Below are positions 16,957-24,907 of a DNA stretch of 64,000 bases, one piece after another. The stretch lies in the NCBI RefSeq assembly GCF_012184415.1, contig NZ_VTOX01000001.1, forward strand, positions 124,001 through 188,000. The letters run 5' to 3'. The position numbers and the translations under genes are program-made. The DNA comes from Ramlibacter lithotrophicus. GTDB lineage: Bacteria > Pseudomonadota > Gammaproteobacteria > Burkholderiales > Burkholderiaceae_C. The notes beneath the pieces are model-generated. The model made no database searches. It worked only from the letters and a program-made list of their open reading frames with translations, and was not told the DNA's origin. Numbering within the stretch: position 1 is the stretch's first letter; each line of letters starts with the position of its first letter.

Positions 16957-18453
16957 ATGGCCAAGAAGCGAACCATACGAACCATTCCGCAGGAGCGCAC
17001 CCCGATGCGGGAACAGGATCCCGCCGTGCGGGCGAAGAACTTCGAGGAAGTGGCGTGCGGCTACAACCTCGAGGAAGCCCTGCGCGAATCGGAACGCTGC
17101 CTGCTGTGCCCGGACGAGCCCTGCATCTCCGGGTGTCCGGTCGGCATCAACATCCCCGGCTTCATCCAGAAGATCGGCGAGAAGAACCTGCGCGGCGCCT
17201 ACGACATCCTGACCAGCACCAACCTGCTGCCCTCGATCTGCGGCCGCGTGTGCCCGCAGGAGAACCAGTGCGAAGGCGTGTGCACGGTGGGCGAGTCGCT
17301 GGAGGCGGTCGCCATCGGGCGGCTCGAGCGCTTCGTCGGCGACACGGCCATCAAGGAAGGCTGGAGCAACGTCCCGTACATCGAGCGCAACCGCTTCCGG
17401 GTCGGCATCGTCGGCTCGGGACCGGCGGGCATGGCCTGCGCCGCCGACATGGCCAAGGCCGGCTGCGACGTGACGGTGTACGAAGCGTTCCAGGAGCCGG
17501 GCGGCGTGCTGAAGTACGGCATCCCCGATTTCCGCCTGCCCAACCCCACGATCGACGCCGAGATCGACAAGCTGCGCCAGCTCGGCGTGCGCTTCGAGTG
17601 CAACACGCTGGTCGGGCGGCTGTTCACGATCGAGCAGATGATCGACGAGATGGGGTTCGACGCGGTGTTCGTCGGCGTGGGCGCCGGCTACCCGAGCGCG
17701 CTGAACATCCCGGGCGATTCGCTCAACGGGGTGCTGTCCGCCAACGAACTGCTCACACGCTGCAACCTGATGCGCGGCCGCGACTTCCCGAACTACGACA
17801 CGCCGCTGCCGGTCGGCAAGCGGGTCGCCGTGGTCGGCGCCGGCAACACCGCGATGGACGCGATGCGCGTGTCGATGCGGCTCGGCGCCGACAAGGTCTA
17901 TTGCATCTACCGGCGCTCGCGCAAGGAGGCGCCGGCGCGCCTGGAGGAAGTCCACCACGCCGAGCAGGAAGGCATCGAGTTCCACTGGCTCACCAATCCG
18001 GTCGCGGTGCTCGACGACGGCAAGGGCGGCGTGCGCGGCCTGCGCTGCGTGCGCATGGAGCTGGGCGAGCCCGACGAGTCGGGACGCCGCCGTCCGGTCG
18101 CGGTCGCCGGCAGCGAATTCGACTTCGAAACCGACCTCGTGGTGTATGCGATCGGCACCAATGCCAATCCGATCATGGGCCAGACGTCCGGGCTCAAGCT
18201 GAACAAGTGGGGCTACATCGCGACCGACGACAACCTGGCGACCTCGATCGCGGGCGTGTACGCCGGCGGCGACATCGTCACCGGCGCCGCGACGGTGATC
18301 CAGGCGATGGGCGCGGGCCGCAAGGCGGCGCGCAGCATGAAGGCCTTCCTGGGCATTCGCGATCCGGCCCTGGCCTACCACGAGGACGGCGCGAACACGT
18401 TCTTCGGCATCGACACCCGCGAGCGCAATTTCGCCCGGGTGCGGCTGATCTGA
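16957..18453 (+). CDS. NfnB/GltD-like NADPH oxidoreductase, 4Fe-4S flavoprotein
   Basis: A 498-residue protein of the glutamate synthase small-subunit/NfnB family. The N-terminal Fer4_20 domain has cysteine clusters CLLCPDEPCISGCPVG (about 49-64) and CGRVCPQENQCEGVC (about 90-104), ligating two 4Fe-4S clusters. FAD binding is at VGIVGSGPAGMACAADM, and the NADPH site at VAVVGAGNTAMDAMRVSMRLG. ATG 16957 is chosen because AAAGAGG lies 10 bp upstream and the protein begins with the expected basic tail. No glutamate synthase large subunit is nearby; instead an NfnA-like gene precedes and korAB follows. It therefore probably supplies or drains reducing equivalents for the 2-oxoacid oxidoreductase. 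Confidence 0.85.
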   Translation: MAKKRTIRTIPQERTPMREQDPAVRAKNFEEVACGYNLEEALRESERCLLCPDEPCISGCPVGINIPGFIQKIGEKNLRGAYDILTSTNLLPSICGRVCPQENQCEGVCTVGESLEAVAIGRLERFVGDTAIKEGWSNVPYIERNRFRVGIVGSGPAGMACAADMAKAGCDVTVYEAFQEPGGVLKYGIPDFRLPNPTIDAEIDKLRQLGVRFECNTLVGRLFTIEQMIDEMGFDAVFVGVGAGYPSALNIPGDSLNGVLSANELLTRCNLMRGRDFPNYDTPLPVGKRVAVVGAGNTAMDAMRVSMRLGADKVYCIYRRSRKEAPARLEEVHHAEQEGIEFHWLTNPVAVLDDGKGGVRGLRCVRMELGEPDESGRRRPVAVAGSEFDFETDLVVYAIGTNANPIMGQTSGLKLNKWGYIATDDNLATSIAGVYAGGDIVTGAATVIQAMGAGRKAARSMKAFLGIRDPALAYHEDGANTFFGIDTRERNFARVRLI

Positions 18454-18502
18454 ACACGGGACGGTGCGCGTGCCGCGCGATCACGAAGCTGACGGGAACA
18501 CC

Positions 18503-20425
18503 ATGGATGCAATGACGCTGCAGAAACCGGCCGCCAAGCCGGGCAAGAAGGCTCGCACGCCGGCCGGCAGGACGCCGACGCGGCTGACGGAACACATCAT
18601 CGAGATCATCAGCGACTCGGGCGAGGGCGCGCAGAAATGCGGGCAGTCGCTCGGCTCGATCGCGGCGCAGATGGGCAACGGCATCTGGACCACGGAGATC
18701 ATCCCGGCCGAGATCCGGCCGCCGGCCCGCAGCGTGGCCGGCGCCAGCGGCAACCGAATCCGGATCGGTTCGGAGCGCATCACCAACGGCGGCGACAAGA
18801 CCGACCTGGTCGTCGCCTTCAACGAGCAGGTGCTCCTGGGCCGGGTGCGCGCGGGCGAGCTCAAGCCGGGCGCGATCATCCTGCTGGAGGGCATGTGGCG
18901 GTCGCACGCGGACGCCGCGATCGTCGCCTCGTATGCCGAGACCCACCAGCGGCTCGTCGCCGCCGGCTACCGGGTCCACGAGATCCCGATGGAGCAGGAG
19001 TGCAAGACCATCGTTTCGGATCCGAAGCGCGGCAAGAACATGTTCGCGCTCGGCATGCTGTGCCAGTTGTACAGCCTGGACCTGAAGCTTGCGACCGACC
19101 AGATCTTCCTCACCTTCGGCAAGAAGGACCAGTCGGTGATCGACACCAACGTCCGGCTGCTGGAGGCGGGCCACCGCTGGGCCGCCGAGAACCTGGACTT
19201 CTGCTACTCGATCCCGGCCACCCGGCCGCAGACGCCCCAGGTGGTCGTCAACGGCAACACGGCGCTGGCGCTGGGCACGCTCGCCTCGGGCATGGAGATC
19301 TGCGCCATGTACCCGATCACGCCGGCCACCTCGGCCTCGCACTACCTGGCGGACGTGTTCGAGAAAGTCGGCGGCGTGGTGCACCAGGCCGAGGACGAGA
19401 TCGCGGCCTGCGCCTTCGCCATCGGCGCGTCGTATGCCGGCAAGTGCGCCATCACGATCACGTCGGGTCCGGGATATTCGCTCAAGCAGGAAGGGATCGG
19501 CCTGGCGGTGATGGGCGAGATCCCGCTGGTCGTCGTCAACGTGCAGCGCGGCGGACCGAGCACCGGGCAGCCGACCAAGGTGGAGCAGGGCGACATGCTC
19601 TCGGCCGTTTTCGGCAGCCACGGCGACGCGCCCAAGGTGGTGATGGCGCCCGCGACGATCGAGGAATGCTTCTACTCGATCATCACGGCACGCCGCATCG
19701 CCGAGACCTTCAACATGGTCGTCGTCGTGCTCACCGACGCGGGCCTGGCGACCTCGCAGCAGCCTTTCCCGCGGCCCGAGTTCAGCGAGGCGTGGCTGGC
19801 GCCGCCGATCGACCAGAGCCCGGTGCCGGCCGGCGCCAGGCCCTACGACTGGGATCCGGTGACGGGCCTGGCGCGCAGGTTCATCCCCGGCCAGCCGGGC
19901 GGCATGCACACGCTCACGGGACTGGCGCACGACCGCGACAGCCACGTCGCCTACGACGCGACGATCAACCAGGAAAGCATCCAGGCGCGCAGCCGCAAGC
20001 TGGCCGCGTTCCAGAAGACGCTGAAGGCGCCGCCGGTCTTCGGGCCGCGCCAGGGCGACCTGCTGGTCATCGGCTGGGGCAGCACCAAGGGCGCGATCGA
20101 GGAAGCGGTCGCCGGCATGCAGGCGCAGGGCCACAAGGTCTCTTCCATGCACATCGGGTTCGTGCAGCCGCTGCCGCCCGGCATCAAGGAAGCGATGAGC
20201 GGCTTCAAACGGGTGATGACGGTGGAAGGCAACTGGAGCGATCCGCCGGACGACAAGATCATCGACGAGACGAACCGCCGCTATTCGGCGCTGGCGATGC
20301 TGCTGCGCGCCCGCTACCTCGTCGACGTGGACTGCTGGAGCGAGGTCATGGGCCAGCCAATCAAGCCCGCGACCATCCGCGACGTGCTCCTGGCGAAACT
20401 CAAGACTCTGGACAAGGCAGCCTGA
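18503..20425 (+). CDS. korA: 2-oxoacid:ferredoxin oxidoreductase, fused gamma-alpha subunit (KorA)
   Basis: A 640-residue subunit with the gamma domain (about 25-210, beginning IIEIISDSGEGAQKCGQSL) fused to the alpha domain (about 235-640). The alpha-domain motif is YPITPATSASHYLADVFEKVGG, followed by the pyrimidine-binding-type QAEDEIAACAFAIGASYAG. Enzymes of this type oxidise 2-oxoglutarate (or other 2-oxoacids) plus CoA to acyl-CoA and CO2, reducing ferredoxin. ATG 18503 gives the expected N-terminus; a GTG 39 bp earlier is possible. It ends 1 bp before korB. Substrate preference for 2-oxoglutarate is inferred from the KorAB organisation; pyruvate or indolepyruvate cannot be excluded. Confidence 0.85.
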   Translation: MDAMTLQKPAAKPGKKARTPAGRTPTRLTEHIIEIISDSGEGAQKCGQSLGSIAAQMGNGIWTTEIIPAEIRPPARSVAGASGNRIRIGSERITNGGDKTDLVVAFNEQVLLGRVRAGELKPGAIILLEGMWRSHADAAIVASYAETHQRLVAAGYRVHEIPMEQECKTIVSDPKRGKNMFALGMLCQLYSLDLKLATDQIFLTFGKKDQSVIDTNVRLLEAGHRWAAENLDFCYSIPATRPQTPQVVVNGNTALALGTLASGMEICAMYPITPATSASHYLADVFEKVGGVVHQAEDEIAACAFAIGASYAGKCAITITSGPGYSLKQEGIGLAVMGEIPLVVVNVQRGGPSTGQPTKVEQGDMLSAVFGSHGDAPKVVMAPATIEECFYSIITARRIAETFNMVVVVLTDAGLATSQQPFPRPEFSEAWLAPPIDQSPVPAGARPYDWDPVTGLARRFIPGQPGGMHTLTGLAHDRDSHVAYDATINQESIQARSRKLAAFQKTLKAPPVFGPRQGDLLVIGWGSTKGAIEEAVAGMQAQGHKVSSMHIGFVQPLPPGIKEAMSGFKRVMTVEGNWSDPPDDKIIDETNRRYSALAMLLRARYLVDVDCWSEVMGQPIKPATIRDVLLAKLKTLDKAA

Positions 20426-20426
20426 C

Positions 20427-21404
20427 ATGGACCTGATGAGCCCTACCGAATGCCTGCTGCAGCTGTGCGATGAGCACTTCGAGCTGGAGGACTACAAGGC
20501 CGGCGTGCCGCGCTGGTGCACCGGCTGCGGCGACAACGCCATCCTGGCGGCCGTGCAGCGGCTGTGCCGCGACGAGAGCCTGCGCCCGGAGAAGACGGTG
20601 TTCGTCTCCGGCATCGGCTGCTCGAGCCGCTTCCCGCACTACATGGCCACCTACGGCTTCCACGGCATCCACGGCCGTGCGCTGCCGGTGGCCGAGGGCG
20701 TCAAGATGTCCCGTCCCGACCTCACGGTGTTCGTCAACACCGGCGACGGCGACTGCTGCAGCATCGGCGCCGCGCACTGGATCCACGCGATCCGCTACAA
20801 CATGAACCTCACGGTGTTCCTGCACGACAACCAGATCTACGGGTTGACGAAGAAGCAGGCATCGCCCACGTCGCCGATCGGCACCAAGAGCAACACGACG
20901 CCGCGCGGGAGCTATCTGGAGGCGCTGAATCCGCTCACGGTGACGCTGGGCGTGCAGAACGTCTCGTTCGTGGCGCAGGCGGTCGACTGGGCGCCCGACA
21001 TGCTGTACGACATCGTGAAGGCGGCGTACCACCACCGTGGGCTGTCGTTCGTGCGCATCATCCAGCGCTGCCCCGAGTGGCTGCCCCAGGCGCTGGACCC
21101 GTGGATGAACGATCCCGCCAAGGTGCAGGTGCTGACCCACGCCGACGGTCTGCAGCCCAGCGCCGGGACGCTGAAGCTCTACAAGAACCAGGTGGCGCAC
21201 GACCCCATCAACATCGACCGCGCCCGCGAGATCGCCAGCCAGCAGGACGTGATCCCGGTCGGCATCCTGTACCGCAATCCCGAGGTGCCTTGCTACGAGG
21301 ACCTGCGCCGCTCGACCAAGCTGGTGACGCCGTCCTTCGTGCGCGCCGGCCTGAACGCCGAGCTCGACAAGTACACCGTCTGGCCCGAGAACGCCGCGCA
21401 ATGA
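20427..21404 (+). CDS. korB: 2-oxoacid:ferredoxin oxidoreductase beta subunit (KorB)
   Basis: A 325-residue TPP-binding subunit. 4Fe-4S ligands are Cys31 and Cys34 (RWCTGCGDNAIL), Cys65 (GIGCSSRFP) and Cys215 (IIQRCPEW). The TPP/Mg2+ motif is TGDGDCCSIGAAHW (about 105-118) with NQIYGLTKKQASPTSP downstream. It catalyses decarboxylation with KorA and passes electrons to ferredoxin. The start follows the korA stop by 1 bp, and the stop overlaps the next gene's ATG (ATGA at 21401), so all three are coupled. Homologues in aromatic-degrading betaproteobacteria (Azoarcus, Thauera) belong to 2-oxoglutarate:NADP+ oxidoreductase systems, from memory of that literature. Confidence 0.87.
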   Translation: MDLMSPTECLLQLCDEHFELEDYKAGVPRWCTGCGDNAILAAVQRLCRDESLRPEKTVFVSGIGCSSRFPHYMATYGFHGIHGRALPVAEGVKMSRPDLTVFVNTGDGDCCSIGAAHWIHAIRYNMNLTVFLHDNQIYGLTKKQASPTSPIGTKSNTTPRGSYLEALNPLTVTLGVQNVSFVAQAVDWAPDMLYDIVKAAYHHRGLSFVRIIQRCPEWLPQALDPWMNDPAKVQVLTHADGLQPSAGTLKLYKNQVAHDPINIDRAREIASQQDVIPVGILYRNPEVPCYEDLRRSTKLVTPSFVRAGLNAELDKYTVWPENAAQ

Positions 21405-23605
21405 CCGCAAGAGTGGACACCATGCAAGCCGATACCCAAGCCCAGGTTGCCTTTTTCCTGACCGGCAGGCGCCCCGGCGAATTCCTCGACGCCGTGGAGG
21501 GCCTGGACCTCCGGCCGGCGCTGTTCGCGGGCTACCGGGACCTGATCCCGCTGCGCTACGACTATCCGGTCGTGCTCGCGCCCAAGGGCGTCGAGTCGCT
21601 GTCGGGCCTCGTGGACCAGGCACTCGCCGCCGCGGCCAAGGGCGCCGACGCCGATCGCATCCGCCAGCACGGACTGCGCATCGAGCAGGAGATCCGCGCG
21701 GTGCTCGCCGGCGGTGCGACCGAGGGCACGCTGTCCATCGTCTGGGACCTGGCCGTCTCGCGCCTGACGCCCAAGCTCGACCCGGCGTTCGTCGACAGCG
21801 CCGGGCGGCTGCGCGCAGCCATCAAGGCCGATGGCGAACTCGCCGATTGCGACGGCCGCCTGCCGGCGCGCATGCTGCGCCACCTGTGGAGCGTCGCGCA
21901 GGAGGCGAAGGCGGCGCGGTTCCGCGAACGCATCGAACGCCTGGCGTTCAAGCTCGCCGACATCCTGCGCAGCGACTACGAGCGTTCGGCCCAGGGCCTG
22001 ACGGCCGCGCGGCTGCAGGCCTCCGTCGGCGCCGCACACGGGAGCATGTTCGACTTCGAGGCGATGGCCGGTTTCCTGGGCAAGGTGCAGCCGAAGGAAG
22101 GCATGCCCGACGCCCGGCGGGCACGCATCACCGGGCTGCTCGACGTGCTGAAGAAGCAGCGCTTCGTCGCCACCGCGGGCGCGGCCGGCAAGCCGTACGA
22201 GTTCGCGTTCGACAGCTGCGCCGACGCGCTGAAAGCGTATCGCGAGCGGCTGCCGCGGCTGGTCGAACTGGCCAAGGCGCTGGTCGTTGCCGAGCTCGAG
22301 ATCGAAGGGGAATACAACCCCGAGCGCCACGACGCGATGTTCGACGGCTACGGCGCCACCGGGCTGGACGCGCGGGAGCTCGCGCCGTTCCCCGACTACC
22401 TGGTCTGCGTGGGCGGCAAGCTGGGCGCGCAGGAGCACGGGCGCCTGATGGAGGCGCTGGCGTGCGGCTGGCCGATCAAGGTGCTGCTGCAGGTCGACGA
22501 CCTGCACGAGGACGGCGCGGGCGAAGGCGGTTTCGCCGCCGGACTGCGCAGCAGCCAGATCGCCACGCAGGCGATGGGCCTGAACGACGTGTACGTGCTG
22601 CAGTCGGCCAGCTCCAACCTGTTCAAGTTCCGCGAGCGGGTGGCGCGCGGGCTCGCCTACCGCGGCCCGGCCCTGTTCAGCGTCTTCTCCGGCGCCGCCG
22701 CCCGGGACTCCGGCCTGCCGCCGTACCTGATGGCCGCCGCCGCGATGGAATCGCGCGCGTTCCCGGCGTTCTCGTACGATCCCGCGGCTGGCGCCGGCTG
22801 GGCCGACCGCTTCTGCCTGCAGGCCAACACCCAGGTGGAACAGGACTGGCCGGTGCAGGGCTTCGCCTACGAGGACGAGGAACACCAGCGTGTCGCGCAG
22901 GAGGTGCCGTTCACGCTCGTCGACTTCCTGGCGGGCGACCGCCGCTATGCCGGGCATCTGGCCCGCGTGCCGCGCGAACGCTGGAACGGCAGCATGATCC
23001 GGGTCGACGAGTCGCTGGCGCGCGAGGGCCGTGGCTTGCCGGACAAGATCCCGAGCGTGCTGATGGTGGACGCGGGGAACCGCCTGCAGAAGGTGATCGT
23101 CGACCAGAGCCTGATCCGCCAGGCGGACCGCTGCCGGCAGATGTGGCACAGCCTGCAGGAGCTCGGCGGCATCAACAACTCGCACGCGCAACGGCTGCTG
23201 GCCCGCGAGCAGAAGGCCTGGGAACAGCGCCTGCGCGAGCAGGTGCAGGGGCAGGCCGCCCAGTCCGCGCCGCCGGCCGCGCCTGCCGCGGCGACCCCGG
23301 CCGCCGCCGCCCCGGCAGCCGCCGCGGCACCGGTGGTGGAGGAGCCCGCCCGCAATCCGGACGAGGCCTACATCGAAACCGAGCGCTGCTCGACCTGCAA
23401 CGAATGCACGCAGCTGAACGGCAAGATGTTCGCGTACAACGACAACCAGCAGGCCTACATCAAGGACATCAGCGCTGGCAGCTACGCGGACCTCGTGCAG
23501 GCAGCGGAGAACTGCCAGGTGTCCGTCATCCACCCCGGCAAGCCGCGCGACCCCAACGAGCCGGGCCTCGCCGAACTCCTGGAACGCGCGCAGCCGTTCC
23601 TGTGA
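21401..23605 (+). CDS. Large protein with PFOR-like domain and C-terminal ferredoxin motif
   Basis: A 734-residue protein I cannot name with confidence. Residues 1-330 are helical without a recognised motif. Residues about 340-520 (from CVGGKLGAQEHGRLMEAL) resemble the C-terminal TPP domain of pyruvate:ferredoxin oxidoreductase: RGPALFSVFSGAA and LMAAAAMESRAFPAFSYDP parallel its GPSLIIAYSPC and EAV..GYWPLYRYDP blocks, but the cluster-ligating Cys is absent. An Ala/Pro linker (about 618-650) leads to a 4Fe-4S motif with Cys663, Cys666, Cys669 and Cys705. The ATG overlaps the korB stop. A dedicated electron-transfer partner or ferredoxin domain for KorAB is likely. Start at Met8 (21422) is an alternative. 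Confidence 0.6.
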   Translation: MTARVDTMQADTQAQVAFFLTGRRPGEFLDAVEGLDLRPALFAGYRDLIPLRYDYPVVLAPKGVESLSGLVDQALAAAAKGADADRIRQHGLRIEQEIRAVLAGGATEGTLSIVWDLAVSRLTPKLDPAFVDSAGRLRAAIKADGELADCDGRLPARMLRHLWSVAQEAKAARFRERIERLAFKLADILRSDYERSAQGLTAARLQASVGAAHGSMFDFEAMAGFLGKVQPKEGMPDARRARITGLLDVLKKQRFVATAGAAGKPYEFAFDSCADALKAYRERLPRLVELAKALVVAELEIEGEYNPERHDAMFDGYGATGLDARELAPFPDYLVCVGGKLGAQEHGRLMEALACGWPIKVLLQVDDLHEDGAGEGGFAAGLRSSQIATQAMGLNDVYVLQSASSNLFKFRERVARGLAYRGPALFSVFSGAAARDSGLPPYLMAAAAMESRAFPAFSYDPAAGAGWADRFCLQANTQVEQDWPVQGFAYEDEEHQRVAQEVPFTLVDFLAGDRRYAGHLARVPRERWNGSMIRVDESLAREGRGLPDKIPSVLMVDAGNRLQKVIVDQSLIRQADRCRQMWHSLQELGGINNSHAQRLLAREQKAWEQRLREQVQGQAAQSAPPAAPAAATPAAAAPAAAAAPVVEEPARNPDEAYIETERCSTCNECTQLNGKMFAYNDNQQAYIKDISAGSYADLVQAAENCQVSVIHPGKPRDPNEPGLAELLERAQPFL

Positions 23606-23610
23606 GCAGC

Positions 23611-23637
23611 CGGATGCGCCTGACGCAGGCGCATCCG
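23611..23637 (+). terminator. Strong hairpin after the Nfn/Kor cluster
   Basis: CGGATGCGCCT and AGGCGCATCCG form a perfect 11-bp stem with a GACGC loop, 5 bp after the stop of the 734-residue gene. There is no T-run. It marks the probable end of the cluster's transcript. Confidence 0.65.
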
Positions 23638-23782
23638 GTGTCCTCCACGTCACCGCTCGCCGGCGCCTCGGGCGCCGTCCGCGTTTCTGCGGCGACAATT
23701 CGGGCATGACGCTTCGCAGTACTTTCCTCCCTGGCACCGGTCATCGTTTCCCCAGGCGCCCCTGCATGGAGGCGAGCCGCTG

Positions 23783-24907
23783 ATGGACCAGGTCGACAGC
23801 ATCGTGATCGGGGCCGGTGCCGTCGGCCTTGCCGTGGGCCGGGCCCTGGCCGCCAGCGGCCGTGAAACCATCGTGGTCGAGGCCGAGCCGGCCATCGGCC
23901 AGGGCGTGAGTTCGCGCAACAGCGAGGTGATCCACGCCGGCCTCTACTACCCGACGGGTTCGCTCAAGGCGCGGCTGTGCGTGCGCGGCAAGGAGTTGCT
24001 CTATGCGCTGTGCGCCAGCCACGGCGTCGAGCACCGCCGCTGCGGCAAGCTGGTGGTCGCCACCACCGACGCCGAGGCGGCGGCGCTGCTCACCATCCAG
24101 GCCCGCGCGGACGCCAACGGCGTGCCGGTGCAATGGCTGGATGCCGGGCAGGCGAAGGCCCTCGAGCCGGCGCTGCACTGCGTCGCGGCGCTGCTGTCCC
24201 CGACCACCGGCATCGTCGACAGCCACGGCTTCATGCTGGCGCTGCAAGGCGATCTCGAACGCGCCGGCGGCATGGTCGCCCTCGGGTCGGCCGTCGATGC
24301 GGTCGTGCTGGGCAGCGGCGGCGCGCCCCACGTCGTGCGCATGGCAGACGGCAGCGAGGTCGCGGCGCGCGAAGTCGTGAACTCGGCTTCGCTGCATGCC
24401 TGCGCGCTGGCGCGGCGGTTCGACGGGCTCGACGCGCGGTTCATTCCGCAGGAGCACTTCGCCAAGGGCAATTACTACTCGCTGGGCGGCCGCGCGCCGT
24501 TCACGCACCTGATCTACCCGGCGCCGGCGGATGCCTGGCTCGGCGTGCACCTCACCCTGGACCTGGGCGGGCAGGCGAAGTTCGGGCCCGACCTGGAGTG
24601 GCTCCAGGCGCGCCGGCCGAAGGACATTGACTACACCGTCGATCCGCGGCGCGCCGACGGCTTCTACGCGGAGGTGCGCCGCTACTGGCCGGGCCTGCCC
24701 GACGGGGCGCTGCAGCCGAGCTACAGCGGCGTGCGGCCGAAGATCTACGGCCCCGGCGAGAAGGCGCCCGACTTCCGCGTCGACGGTCCGCCGTTGCACG
24801 GCGTCGGTGGCCTGGTGAACCTGTTCGGCATCGAATCGCCGGGCCTCACCAGTGCGCTTGCGATCGCTGAACACGTCACCTCGTTGCTCGAGGGAGCCAC
24901 CACATGA
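23783..24907 (+). CDS. lhgO: L-2-hydroxyglutarate oxidase/dehydrogenase (LhgO family)
   Basis: A 374-residue FAD-dependent oxidoreductase of the DAO fold. It starts with the dinucleotide motif [18 protein letters not shown] and a following acidic VVEAEP. Motifs [21 protein letters not shown] (about 44-64), [12 protein letters not shown] and the C-terminal [20 protein letters not shown] are typical of LhgO/YgaF, which oxidise L-2-hydroxyglutarate to 2-oxoglutarate and donate electrons to quinone. It lies 146 bp past the cluster terminator, so it has its own promoter, but its product is the presumed KorAB substrate. The 3' end overlaps the TonB receptor start as ATGA. Confidence 0.82.
   Translation: MDQVDSIVIGAGAVGLAVGRALAASGRETIVVEAEPAIGQGVSSRNSEVIHAGLYYPTGSLKARLCVRGKELLYALCASHGVEHRRCGKLVVATTDAEAAALLTIQARADANGVPVQWLDAGQAKALEPALHCVAALLSPTTGIVDSHGFMLALQGDLERAGGMVALGSAVDAVVLGSGGAPHVVRMADGSEVAAREVVNSASLHACALARRFDGLDARFIPQEHFAKGNYYSLGGRAPFTHLIYPAPADAWLGVHLTLDLGGQAKFGPDLEWLQARRPKDIDYTVDPRRADGFYAEVRRYWPGLPDGALQPSYSGVRPKIYGPGEKAPDFRVDGPPLHGVGGLVNLFGIESPGLTSALAIAEHVTSLLEGATT

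Noticed and set aside
15799..18381. An 860-codon minus-strand open frame opposite the Nfn-like genes
   Set aside because: The plus strand has cofactor-binding motifs and cysteine clusters throughout; the minus frame is compositional shadow.
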